A stretch of 64,000 bases of DNA, taken from contig NC_058160.1 of NCBI RefSeq assembly GCF_020080835.1, forward strand, positions 19,207,152 to 19,271,151, given 5' to 3'. The position numbers were made by a program, and so were the translations under genes. The stretch comes from Cotesia glomerata. Lineage: Eukaryota; Arthropoda; Insecta; Hymenoptera; Braconidae. Each line of letters opens with the position of its first letter. Positions within the stretch are counted from its first letter, which is position 1. Positions 24,671 to 38,229 of this stretch are shown one piece after another. Under the pieces are notes generated by a model. That model did not search any database and had not been told where the DNA came from. It worked only from the letters and a program-made list of their open reading frames with translations.

Positions 24671-26627
24671 TGCAACGGGTGTTCTTCCGCTCATTGGCCC
24701 CTTAATTAATTTAATAGAAATAAAACAATACCTAGCAAAAATGATTCTAAATTAACAAGGGCGCCACCAGGATTTTGTATCTCGATTCCTGGAACCGGAA
24801 ACCAGAGCTGAGCTTATAATCTACAGGGAGAGAGAGTGGAGGAAGGTGGTCTGAAAGAAATAAATTTTTATTTAACAAAAATGACCGGTATTTATTTAAC
24901 AACAAAATATGATAACTCGTGCCCTTGCACGTACACCGCTCACTTACAACTAACTTAACACTACCGCTTATAACTACCGGAGGATTTCGGGCTAAAACCG
25001 TCGCCTCAACTCAGTGCTAGTCCTCTACTCGGCAATTCATCAACAAGTAGGGATCGTCCAAAAAATTCCTAATCCTGACGGTACCCTCTTATGGAGCGTC
25101 TATACCGCAGTTTCTAACTTACTGCCGCTGTACCCCACTTGGCGTCTATACAACGGCTTCTAAGATTTCCCGCCCCGGAGTCAGATGGACTCAAGCGTGC
25201 TCAACGTGCCTCTTGAGCGGTACTATCTCACACACACATTACCCACGCGTCTCCACACACATATCCCGCTCACACACACAACTGACTCTACTTTACTTTT
25301 ATTTTCTGGATTACAAAATTACTCCAAAAAAGTCAACGTTCAATTCTTACTAAAATTATTCAGTCATTAGCTCGAGATTAAAATCATAAACAATTTTCAC
25401 AATTAATAATTACTACTTAAAATTTCCGACTTAAAAATCGACGCCTAAACTTATTTCAAAATTACCACGAGTTTAATACTCAGCACATTGTATAATCCTC
25501 AGAATATTCTCTATAAAATTAACTAAATTTCTCGGACGTAATCCACACTGATAAGTAGTTTTACAAAGAATTTTACCGGAATAATGGTATTAAATTTTAC
25601 TTATTATAATTTTCACAGGCTTCAATTTCAATATAAGATTCAACCACGTGGAATTTCTGACTAGACAATTATTATTATTGTTATTGTCGACTGAATAATT
25701 AATTAACAACAATTTTATCTCGATGTAAAAATAAATTCCGAAAATCATCCACGGTTAATTCGATCTCAATTGCGTCGAAACTCAGTAGCCGATTCTCAAT
25801 ACTTAATTTTCCAAATAATAAAATAGTTTCCAAAATTATAATACGATATCAATATTTAATTCAAGATAATAAATAGTCTTAATAAAAGATAATTCAATTG
25901 TTGTAAATAGTAATAATAATACAGTTGTTAATTTTACAATTTATTGCGTAATAAAATTCACAAGGAATTTGCGCGCTCAAAATGGATGCCGGCGTTCGTT
26001 ACCGCGTAGCACGTTTTGACCTCGGGTACCGAATACTATGTCGTGTCGATTGGAACCTTCTCGGTGTTCAGAATTTAATTAATATAAAATATATTTATTT
26101 AAACCAATCTCAAGATGTTAATAATTATTAACCAACTGTATTAATAAAATTAATTATTCACGACTTGCAAACCCAAGAGGTCTAGAACATTCCTCGGGTA
26201 TAAACCCCCAGGAGGAACGCTCCCAGCAATTAACGAATCAATTCAATTAAATAATTAATTATTATTGAGCAAAATTATTAAACAATTGAACTATCCAAAC
26301 TTGAATAAATAAAATGAGAAGTAGTGTATTTGATGAGCCGGGTATATGGCCCCAAGGCTCATCATTACCAAAGTCCAATACCTGGTGTAAATTTGGTTGA
26401 AGAAACTCTATGGTTGATACTCGCTTCCTTCTTTGGACTTCTTGATGTTACTCGTTCCAACACTTTACTACTTCTCCGGACACCACGCATGGCTCGTCTA
26501 TATAACGACCCCAAAAATACCCCCTCCTGCTCTCTCTCTAGGCCCGAAGATCGATGCGCTCAAATGCTAGTCGAAAAGTTATCGATCTCTGGCGACTTAT
26601 CGATTAAGGGTAATTTACCCTGTTACA
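24671..26627 (-). mobile_element. Solo LTR-like insertion in the right arm
   Basis: A 1,957-bp block with TG...CA termini (TGCAACGGGTG ... CCCTGTTACA) and a 4-bp flanking repeat ATTT (24667-24670 and 26628-26631). The left arm is uninterrupted here. On the minus strand it begins TGTAACAGGGTAAATTACCC, typical of LTR starts, and about 130 bp in has a TATA-like TATATAGACG. No gag/pol sequence or second LTR is present, so a solo LTR of Gypsy type (4-bp duplication) is the best reading, though it is long for one. Confidence 0.7.
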
Positions 26628-27155
26628 ATTTAATGAGCAACTTTAGGCCATTCGTGCTTATAAATTGGTTGAGTATAATTTACTCGCTATTATTTATAAC
26701 AAATCATCGGCATTTAATTAATTTAATTAAATTTTTCATAAAAAATTCCGTGCCATCCGTGCCAAGAAAAGCTGATTTCAAATCAATGATTTAATACCCT
26801 AATGGAATGCACCTGTTGAAGGTAGATTGTTACTATTGGAGTATTTTTTTTCAAAAATGTTAATTGTTTCCTTTAAATTACTAAGTCATAAAAAAATAAA
26901 TTGTTTATAGTGAAAACAACTTAAAAATGTTTATAACAACATAAAATAATAGAAATTATACACTCACTTTTTTACTTCCAAATATGAATGGTACCTTAAA
27001 ATTCTAATCGATTAAGTTTTATATAAATTCACTCTAACGTTGTTAAATTTTTTACACTCCAAATACAATATTACACTATTTTACATGTTTATAAAGAGTA
27101 TTTATAAATCATATTTTCTTCGTAACGGATTCCGATAATCTACCGATTAGTATTA

Positions 27156-27163
<8 letters not shown>

Positions 27164-27213
<50 letters not shown>
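27164..27213 (+). repeat. (TTA)n microsatellite, empty site of the Dong-type element
   Basis: The same position in the right arm as 19190-19241 and 20824-20840 in the left, but uninterrupted. The flanking unique sequence matches on both sides. Confidence 0.95.
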
Positions 27214-27731
27214 CGTTGTAATTTTTTGCACTCCAAATTCATCAATAAACTGAACAAATTTTTTATTCACATCACTATTAAATTATTTATTGCATAATTA
27301 TTTTTAAATTTTATAAATAAATGATTAATATTTTATTTCACAATTAGCGTGATTATTTATTGGAGTATTATATTCCTCGTGTTATGGAGTACGTATTAGC
27401 TGGACTTATAAATGTAAAACTTATACGTTCACTATGAGCCCTTTAATGCTATGAAAAATTATTTAAGGCAGAAATGCGCATGTATGCGCCATCTATTAGA
27501 TTAATGCTCAACAATTAGAATGGCCTGTTTTATCAATTTTTAAGCGATAAGCTTAGTCGCAAGTAGGTAGCACCGCTTGGCATTTTTATCCATCATGAAC
27601 GCCCCTTTATCATTTCCCATAGCATATCTTTAGTACGGCAGGTTCACCAACCTTACAATTCAAAAGTTCCTACTACCTTCTGCATTTTGTCCCTCCCTCG
27701 AGAGTTATTGAACAAACAAAACTAAACGATA

Positions 27732-30132
<2,401 letters not shown>

Positions 30133-30736
30133 TAAATAACGTAAAATTACAAAACAAATATTCGAGTATTTTTTAAGCCATGACATTGAATTATATCTCA
30201 AAATATCTTTCAAATAGAAAAATTGATTTGGAATCAATTGAAATGATCGTTTCTTAGAGTTTCATATAAACGTAATTTTTTATTATCAAAAAATTATTTC
30301 TTAATGTTATTACATCTTTTACTTTGTAAATGGAAACTTATACAAAATTCACTGTTTCGATATAAATAATCTTGACTCGTTAATATATTATTTTAGCAGC
30401 CGAGCAATCTATGGAGATCGCATAGGGAAGATAAAAACAGCGTAAGAAAAAACATTGGTTCACTTCAATATTTTTATTTTCAATATCTATTAATTTTTTA
30501 TTTTCAAAAATAAGTTGCTTATTACCAAGTCCATTTTTTAAGTATTTGTATTTAGATAAAAATAATAAACAATTCAAAGAAATTTTTTTGGTTTAATTTT
30601 ATTAACGGTTCGATAAATCATGTAACAGTTAATTTCAATTAAAATAAGTAAATAGTTTTCCTCCAATCTTTTAGTTCTAATTATTAAAAAAATTAATAAT
30701 AAAAATAAATATTCAAATACTTTTCCACTAAGCACA
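30133..30736. other. 3' region of reptin
   Basis: AT-rich DNA that should include the reptin 3' UTR. No ORF of interest and no inverted repeat was seen. Confidence 0.5.
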
Positions 30737-30958
30737 TAGTATATTACACACCTAGGGAAGTAAAGTAAGAAATGTCTCAGATCACATGTTTGTTGACCTC
30801 GGCTTCGCCTCGGCCAACAATTACATGTGATCTGAGGCTTTCTTATTTACTTCCCGTGGAGTGTATACTATTTTTTTGCTCGACGAAGGCAGAAAGGGGC
30901 AACTTCGTTTAGCGCAGCGGGCCGAAAGTTGACGCTTTCTGCCCGTCGAGCAAAAAAA
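30737..30958. mobile_element. Two abutting perfect-type hairpins
   Basis: Hairpin 1 (30737-30870) has arms of about 60 bp (TAGTATA ... GGGAAGTAA ... CTCAGATCACATG) around the loop CTCGGCTTCGCCTCGG. Hairpin 2 (30871-30958) starts TTTTTTTGCTCGACG and closes CGTCGAGCAAAAAAA, with inner arms GGCAGAAAG/CTTTCTGCC. The GC-rich loops contrast with the AT-rich surroundings. There is no ORF. Probably MITEs or one composite element. Confidence 0.7.
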
Positions 30959-32379
30959 TAAATTTAAATCTTGTGTATTCTTTTTTTTGCTGTAACAAAA
31001 AATCCCATAAGGTTATTATTTATTATTAACTCAAATTTTCTAATAAAAATTATTTTCAATGAATAATACCTGTGATTAACTTGATACGTCCTTCAGAGTT
31101 ATGTACAGCATGATGCTGTTTATCATTTAATGTGAAGTCATACTTATATTTGTCCTTATATGTTGGTAAAGGAATCACTGTAGATGATACAGGAACCATA
31201 ACTAAGTTGTAAAAGATCACATTATTTTACTTTAAGTAATGAGTAACTTTATTTTTATTAATATTTTAGGCCATTATTCAAAATAGTTCAAAAAAATATT
31301 GTATTGACCAAGATCGTGGTTAATTAACTATAATCAAAACTCACGCGCCAATATTATTATCATACCGTTATTTGTACTTCATTTTAATTTTAATCTTGTA
31401 AATAAACTTTTTTATTACAAGTAATTGATTAATTTTTGATTTGGATGTTTCTTAATTATTCATTATGATCAACGGAACTTATGTTGAATTCTTTCAACAT
31501 CCGGTAAATTATATGTAGTTGTATCGAGAACATTATTTATACACTTTTAGTTGAAAAATATTTAAATTTAAAATGTATTCACCATTATAAACATGGTATT
31601 TTTGAATCTTAATAATAATAATAATAAATCTATAAATGTGTTTACTTACTGCGTTCAAATATATTATCCTGATTTCGTTTATAAATCATTGGTTTCGCTA
31701 GAGATTCCGAAATTACGAATGATAGAAAACAAAAAGAACAAATTATTTTGAACATTTTCAAATTATATGTTCAATTAACTTTTAATATTTGAGAAATAAA
31801 GTTTTCAAAACCACTTAAGTAATCTTAACAATTATTGTGAAGCATACGTCTTTTTTAATACTACAAGTATAAAATACATTGCCTACTTATACAGCAAGAA
31901 TAGAGAAAACTTTACTCACGCGCGTTCGGGGAAAGTTTAAAGTTATTTCGCAAAATCTTTTACGCTCATTTGACATTAAGAGAAAGTACAAAAAAAATTA
32001 TGGATAGAATTAAGAGTAACAATCACAAATTACGATAATTAATAATGTGTGTAATATTTACAAATTTACTATACTTATTTATTCGTTAGCACAAGCATGT
32101 TTAATAAAACTAGACTAAAAAGTGAAAGGACTAACTTGATTAAAAACTCAATATTTAGTTGAATATAAGTAGAAATATTTAATGTGATTCTATTCTTAGA
32201 GTTAAGAAAAATTTTCAATGAGATGAATATTTTTTTTTTATTAATGTTCCTAAAAAATTTTAGTTTTATTTTAATTCATTGTTTCAATTATATTTCTTTG
32301 AAATAAATTTTATAAAGTCTAATTATTGCATTGGTCTTAGGATTAAACTTTTATGGAATTTTACAATCATATACCTAAA
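30959..32379. other. Intergenic AT-rich sequence
   Basis: No coding similarity, RNA gene or clear repeat was recognised on either strand. Confidence 0.45.
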
Positions 32380-32780
32380 GGTAGTTGTAGCGTGATAAGC
32401 ATTTCAACAGAAAATTATGAAATTTTTTTTATTGAAAGATAAATATATTAATAATTCACTACCAAAATTTCAGATCAATTGACCGCACCATTTTTGAGTA
32501 ATTAATTTTCGAAATTGTATCTTTTACACGTAGAGGTATAGAGAGATGGTAAAGTTAGTATGAAATCTTCCATACCACTCGAGTGGGCCAAAGATTTCAT
32601 ACTAACTTTATCATCTCTCTATACCGTTACGTGTAAAAGATGCAATTTCAAAAATTAATTACTCAAAAACGGTGCGGTCAATTGATCTGAAATTTTGGTA
32701 GTGAATTATTAATATATTTATCTTTCAATAAAAAAAATTTCATAATTTTCTGTTGAAATGCCTATCACGCTACAACTACC
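32380..32780. mobile_element. TTAA-flanked palindromic MITE, copy 2
   Basis: Same 401-bp length and sequence as 8072-8472, with a handful of substitutions. The right flank is TTAA (32781-32784). The left flank reads TAAA, so one base of the target duplication appears changed. Confidence 0.9.
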
Positions 32781-33114
32781 TTAATAAATCGAGTAAAGTT
32801 AGTGCGCACACTTTGTAATATTGCTAATATGATATTTTAAACAAATTTTATTAAGATTGATTAAGAATTAAAACTACTAATAAGATGAAAAATTATTTTT
32901 TTTCTTTATTCCATTGTTGAAAAAAATTTTTTTTTATAAAATATCAAAATTATATAAATATTTCTAAAGCAACAATATTAAATAGCTATCGGTTCCAAAC
33001 AAATTAAATTGCAAATGAAAAAACGATTTTTCAAATTTCATACGAAGCGCAATCTGAAATAAGAAACAATTATTCGATCATTTTTATACTGTATTTTATC
33101 ATGATTTGAATGTA

Positions 33115-33120
<6 letters not shown>

Positions 33121-33196
<76 letters not shown>
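33121..33196. repeat. (TA)n microsatellite
   Basis: About 36 TA dinucleotides. A MITE separates it from a second (TA)n tract at about 33517-33594. Confidence 0.95.
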
Positions 33197-33197
<1 letters not shown>

Positions 33198-33506
33198 GGG
33201 TAAGTTGAGTTCCACTTTTAACAAGGGCTGCGTTTGGGCATTTCCTGAGATATTTTTGTGAGTCGATGTATTTGATTTTCATAGAATTTTTTAACAGAAG
33301 CTTAGTTTGGGCATCTCCGGTGAAAATTCAAAATTTGGCCGAAAGTGCCCAATTAAATCTCCTGATAAAAATCCTATAAATAATCAAATGAATCCTCTCA
33401 CCCCGAAATATCTCAGGAAATGCCTAAACACAGCTGCTGTTAAAAGTGGAACTCAAAAGTCCAATTTTAAAAGGTTCTCCACGGAAGTTACATTTTGGCA
33501 CACCCT
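33198..33506. mobile_element. MITE inserted in a TA microsatellite
   Basis: Inverted ends: GGGTAAGTTGAGTTCCACTT on the left, with the matching AAGTGGAACTCAAAAGT ... CACCCTA on the right. Inner homology (GCATTTCCTGAGATATTT) extends the arms to about 80 bp. TA flanks both ends, consistent with Tc1/mariner-type insertion. The plus-strand ORF across it is not a gene. Confidence 0.75.
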
Positions 33507-33510
33507 AATA

Positions 33511-33516
<6 letters not shown>

Positions 33517-33594
<78 letters not shown>
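33517..33594. repeat. (TA)n microsatellite, interrupted once
   Basis: Two TA runs separated by GC at 33551-33552. Confidence 0.95.
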
Positions 33595-33600
<6 letters not shown>

Positions 33601-34065
33601 TGTATATATTACACACGATCAAGACCTTCATACCTTTTTTGCAGAGTCAATCAGCCACGACGCCGTTTGTATGACGTAATGTGATCATACCGTGACAAAT
33701 TATAAATACATTTATTGCAAACATTATATATTCTTGGTAATCTTTGTTGTAGGCACCCAGAGATGTGTGACAACATTGAAATACTTAAATACTATTCATA
33801 AATACTCAGTAAATATTTATCAATTATGATATAAAATTTCTTACTCGAAGGCTGAAAATATAAGAAACATTTTTTTCAAAAGTTTTTTTGATAAATAACA
33901 AGAGATTAACTTTTTATTATACAAATTGGCTTATCGATTACTTCTGAATCGATCTTCGTTAGATAATTAGTTTTGAAGTTATTAACAATGAGTTTCTTTT
34001 AAAAAATTATTCAAGCATTCGATAAATATACGAAAAAAAAATTAGGAAAACGATTGACCCTAAAA

Positions 34066-35417
34066 CCCAGTTAGCATCCAAGTCAGAAAGATTTCAGTAT
34101 GAAGTCTTTTAAAAAACTTCTTATAGAAGTCCTAATGTGACGTCTTAAGGAGCTCTTTTTTACGAGGTCAGAACTAAGAGCTCTTAATGAACTCATAAGT
34201 TTGGAGTCAATTTTCTGACATCTAACTGAGTCCCTTTTTTGGACTTCTTTTTGAGTTGCGTATAATGAGCTTATAGACATTATAAACAAAAACACAAATT
34301 TCTTTTTAATATAAAGCTGTCAAAATCTTATTCATTTTTCATTTATTACTTTCCTGATTGAGAAATTAAATTGAAAATGATTAAAAATAATTCGAATTAA
34401 ATGATTTAAAACAATTTGAATAGATTAATATATAGATATACACTTGGCATATGTTAACTAATTTCTCTTAATCCAGGTTAATTAAATTTTTCAGAAATTT
34501 TAAATTATATTATGAAGTAATAGGTAATAATGTTAAAACCTGGTTCGTAATCAAACTAATTTAGATAAAATAATAAAATTGGATTCTAATCTGAAAAAAT
34601 TATGTGCTTTCTACATTTAAGGAGTACTTTGCATGTATCAATTTTAAACATTTTATTCGAATTTAACGATATCTTATAACTATATACTTATTAATTATTG
34701 TTGAATTTTTAATATTCATTAATTTATCTATTAGATTTTATATTGTGAAAAGTAAACAAAATTTATATAGACTATTTAAAAAAATATTACAGGTAGACTT
34801 TTGAATATTTTTTAGTATATAAATATTCGTAAAAGTTACTTTTTCTCTATCAATACACAGTATCAAATAGAATAAATAATATAGACAATGATCGCAACAT
34901 TTCATCACTATATAAACTTAGCTTATAAGAATAATGAGATGTGTAACGACATATCGTTTGAACAGCGTAGGGGCTTAGGTATCGATCTAGCACGCGCGCG
35001 ACTCGGGTTCGAATCTTAGTTACGGCAATTGCGATTTTCACTTTCTCTCTTTAAACCGACAATATTAGGTCTAACTAAAATAATAAACATTCGAAATCAG
35101 CATCGGTGCTTCATGAAACTCTGAATTATTTTTCATAATTTACTTTTATTATTATTATTATTAATATTATTTTTGTTGTGTTCTTATTATTGTTATCATT
35201 ATAATAGCGTATAGAGATAAAAAATCATTCATTTGTACGAGTTCAGAAAAAAGAGCTCTTTAAGAGCTCGTTTTGATGAGTCCTAAAGTCTACAATAAGC
35301 GGCGCATTCGACCTCTTCAGAAGGTCTTAAAGACGTCTTTTAGACGTAGACTCTGACGTCCAAATCAGAAATCTGAGCTCATTCGGAATAACTTAATACG
35401 TCATTTTGCTATCTGGG
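34066..35417. mobile_element. Nested TIR element, 1.35 kb
   Basis: Ends read CCCAGTTAGCA and, inverted, CCCAGATAGCA. More degenerate inverted homology (GAGCTCTTTTTT, GACGTCTT) runs for about 200 bp. Comparison with the right arm of the host repeat at about 45040 gives the uninterrupted target, leaving only AA duplicated. No transposase ORF. It contains a tRNA-like segment at 34950-35020. Confidence 0.7.
34950..35022 (+). other. Degenerate tRNA-like / SINE head
   Basis: An intact pol III B-box GGTTCGAATC (35006-35015) lies about 45 bp after a plausible A-box near GCGTAGGGGCTTAGG. The arms do not fold into a clean cloverleaf, so a SINE remnant is likelier than a working tRNA gene. Confidence 0.4.
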
Positions 35418-36196
35418 AAGTCATCCCTGGAACTTCCCGCTAATTCTATACTAAAGCGCTCCAAATTGCACTTCTTACGTTTTTGATCTCTTCGAGCTCA
35501 AAAATATAATTTTTGTGTTATTTTGAGCTCTCCGAGCTCAAAGAGATAGCTGTTCTATGCTTTTGAGCTCGAAGAGCTCAAAAGTCTGATAGAAGTTTAA
35601 TAAAACACTATTTTTTGAATTTGCAAACCGCAATAACTTTTGAATGAATGAACCGATTTTCACGCGGTTGGTGGCTTTTGACACAGTTTTTAAGCCTCAT
35701 AGAGAATCTTTAAGTTTGTATAGATCGAACTAGGAACTTCGGAGTAACTCCGAAATAATACTTTTTTCGGTTTTCTTCCGACAACGATAACTCACGAACG
35801 AATCAACCAATTTTGACCGGACTGGCGACGATCGACGCGATTTTTCGAGGTTAAGAGCTGATTAATTATTGGAATTGATCGTTATAAACATTAGAAAGTT
35901 AGTCCAAAAAAAAACACTTGAAAAAATTTTTTTTCGCAGTTTTTTTTAGATTTATCAAAATCTACCTTTTAGAAATCTCAAAAAAATTACGAAAAAAAAT
36001 TTTTTCAAAAGTGGTTTTTTTAGAATAACTTTTAAACGGCTTTACTAATCGATTCTAAATACTGTAGTTTTTCAAGCACCAAAAGATTATTTATTATCTA
36101 CCAAACGATTAGACATAAAATTTTGAAATTATGTTGAAAAAACACTATTTTGGAATTAAAAAAAAAAAAGTGCGTGCGTACAAAGTACACATGTCA

Positions 36197-38229
36197 GAAG
36201 TGAAACTTCTTTGGCGAACTAATTTATCAGTCTTGTCTATATTTATACAAATCTAAAACTTTAGATTTCCGAGACTTAAAGGAAGGGAAAAAGGAAGATA
36301 TGTTAGGAATTTAATTGTCATTAAAATATTAAAAGTGTTGAAAATTACTATAAATTATAAATTTAGTTTGTGGATATTTGAACCCATTATATACAGCCAT
36401 TACTGGAATGTTATTTTTGTTTAATGCGTTAAGACATGTGTTTTTTTTCCTTAAATTCCGGGACAGGGAATTTTTCCTTAAATTCCTTGTGAGCATTTTG
36501 ATGCCTGTGAAAAGTAGAATAAGGTACACGTAAATCATTATCTTGAATACGTCTCGTATTATTTCTAATATTGACATTATGACTTTCATCATCGATATTA
36601 TTATTATTAATATTATTATTATCACCATTATTGTTATTATTGTTATTATTATTATTATTATTAGCATTAATAATATTTGATGATGTTTGAAAATCTTCAA
36701 TAATGTTTTCTGAAAGGTTTGTCAATGATTTTTTTCTTGCTCTAAACTCACGAACACGTTCTCTTGAAGTTTTATTTTTTTCAATTGGTAAAGTCGAAGT
36801 CGAAGGTTGAGAATTTTCTTGTTCTTGATGTACTTCAACTTCAACAGTGATTCGCGTCAAATAATTTGACTCTTGATTTTCTTCATATTTTTGTCTTTTT
36901 CGAACTCTGTAGTCACGACTACGCTCTGCTGGAGTTTTTGGTTTAGTTTTTGTAATGATGGACGATGAGATATTCAACTCTTGGCTAGCTGCATTTTTTA
37001 AAGCCTTTTTCCGCTCTCTAAATTCACGTGAACGTTCTGTTGATGTTTTACCTGGCCGTCTAACAGATATTTTATTTTTAATTGTTTCACATTCTCGCAC
37101 CACAATTTTTGGCATTGCGATCTGAAAATGAAAAGTTATTTGAATTTAATATTTAATAAAAATAATTAAAGAGAATTATTAAAATATATTTATTTTATAT
37201 TGTTTGAAAAATAATATAGTGAAATCTCAGATGTTGAATATTAAATTAAAATTCCTCGTGATTTTTTGTAAATAGCAAAAATACCTGACCTCAATTTAAA
37301 TTTATACAAAATCATTGTAAATTAATGATAACTATAGAAATTCCAGGTTTTAAATTAAAATTTTGTCAAGAGAATTTATGAAATATTGTTATTTATATTT
37401 TATGCAAATGATTTATTGAAATCTCAAATGACGAATTGTAAATAAAAATGCCACGTGTTTTTTGTCAATATTAGAAATTATTAATTAAATTTTTTTTTTG
37501 AACTTAAAATTTAGAAAAGCGAATTTATCAAATATTTTTATTTTATGGAAAATGATTTATTGAATTATTAAATGACGAGTGGCAAGTTGAAATGCAACAT
37601 GTTATTTGTAAATATTAAAACTACCTAACCTTCAAACCAATTAGCCTAAAAATTGTAAATAAACAAAAAGATAACAGATATATTACTTACTTCGAGTAAC
37701 TGCTTAGTATAGGACGACTTTAAAATTTATCACAAAATATTATTCATAAAGTTTATTTATAAATTTAACTCACTGTTTATACACTGCATAAGTGCTAATA
37801 ATATTGTAAATAGATGAAAAATCTGCGTTTACTGCAAATGACGTTATGCGACAGATTTGCCATCTAAAGTTCTAATAATTAACTAGTAAACGAATACACA
37901 AACCAGTATAGCATGTATTATTTCTCAATATCCCTTATTCTCTCTCTCGTTCAATCTTTCTCACTATAGCTCTCTCCCACCTCTCGCTCCATGGCACTGT
38001 GCGTGATACGACAATCGCTCTATCTCACTTTTTCTCTCGATCTTTCTCACTTGCTTGCTCCCTACTTTCACTCCATCGCTAGTTGCTTCATGCTACGTTC
38101 GCCCTGTCTTACTCTCTCTCAATCGGTCTCGATCGCTCTCTCTCTCTTTTTCAACACTTCCGTTGCATACTTGCATGACGTTACATTTGTAAAAATTTTA
38201 CCCTCATGCGCCTAAAGAAGTTTCACTTC
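36197..38229. mobile_element. TIR element carrying a basic-repeat ORF
   Basis: Both ends read inward GAAGTGAAACTTCTTT(A)GGCG (36197-36216 and 38229-38209). Between them are a minus-strand ORF (37115-36429) and a pyrimidine-rich CTCTCTC region at 37930-38160 near its presumed upstream side. No transposase signature is recognised, and the superfamily is unknown. Confidence 0.6.
36429..37115 (-). CDS. Protein with three ER.R(E/D)(F/Y)R.RK repeats, unknown function
   Basis: 228 aa starting MPKIVVRECE. Three copies of a basic repeat are visible: TSTERSREFRERKKALK (about residue 24), TPAERSRDYRVRKRQKY (about 62) and TSRERVREFRARKKSLT (about 112). They are separated by Ser/Gln/Glu-rich linkers, and a poly-Asn tract follows. 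The C-terminus (FHRHQNAHKEFKEKFPVPEF) faintly resembles the region preceding the core of arthropod Helitron/PIF1-type proteins, but nothing after it survives. The basic repeats suggest nucleic-acid binding; this is inference. It is the only substantial ORF within the 36.2-38.2 kb TIR element and may be a truncated transposon protein. Confidence 0.5.
   Translation of the reverse strand: MPKIVVRECETIKNKISVRRPGKTSTERSREFRERKKALKNAASQELNISSSIITKTKPKTPAERSRDYRVRKRQKYEENQESNYLTRITVEVEVHQEQENSQPSTSTLPIEKNKTSRERVREFRARKKSLTNLSENIIEDFQTSSNIINANNNNNNNNNNNNGDNNNINNNNIDDESHNVNIRNNTRRIQDNDLRVPYSTFHRHQNAHKEFKEKFPVPEFKEKKHMS

Larger units (their letters stand above)
18702..27699. mobile_element. Foldback structure, about 1.6-kb arms with satellite loop
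   Basis: The left arm (18702-21902) and right arm (24137-27699) are inverted copies. Both outer ends read GAGGGAGGGACAAAATGCAG inward, and homology continues for about 1.6 kb once later insertions are discounted. Each arm carries one private insertion: a Dong-type retrotransposon on the left and a solo-LTR-like block on the right. Without them the structure would be about 5.4 kb. The loop (21903-24136) is a tandem repeat that also extends into both arms. No transposase and no clear flanking target duplication were found, so it could be a foldback transposon or an inverted duplication. The right end stops 32 bp before the reptin ATG. Confidence 0.9.

Noticed and set aside
26324..26794. 156-aa plus-strand ORF
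   Set aside because: It crosses the junction between the solo-LTR-like insert and the foldback arm, so it is a chance fusion.
34950..35022. Functional tRNA gene
   Set aside because: A B-box is present, but acceptor and T-arm pairing are poor. A SINE remnant fits better.
37930..38215. 74-aa ORF and CT-rich tract as a gene
   Set aside because: The ORF is a low-complexity Ser/Leu translation of CTCTCTC repeats; kept only as part of the TIR element.
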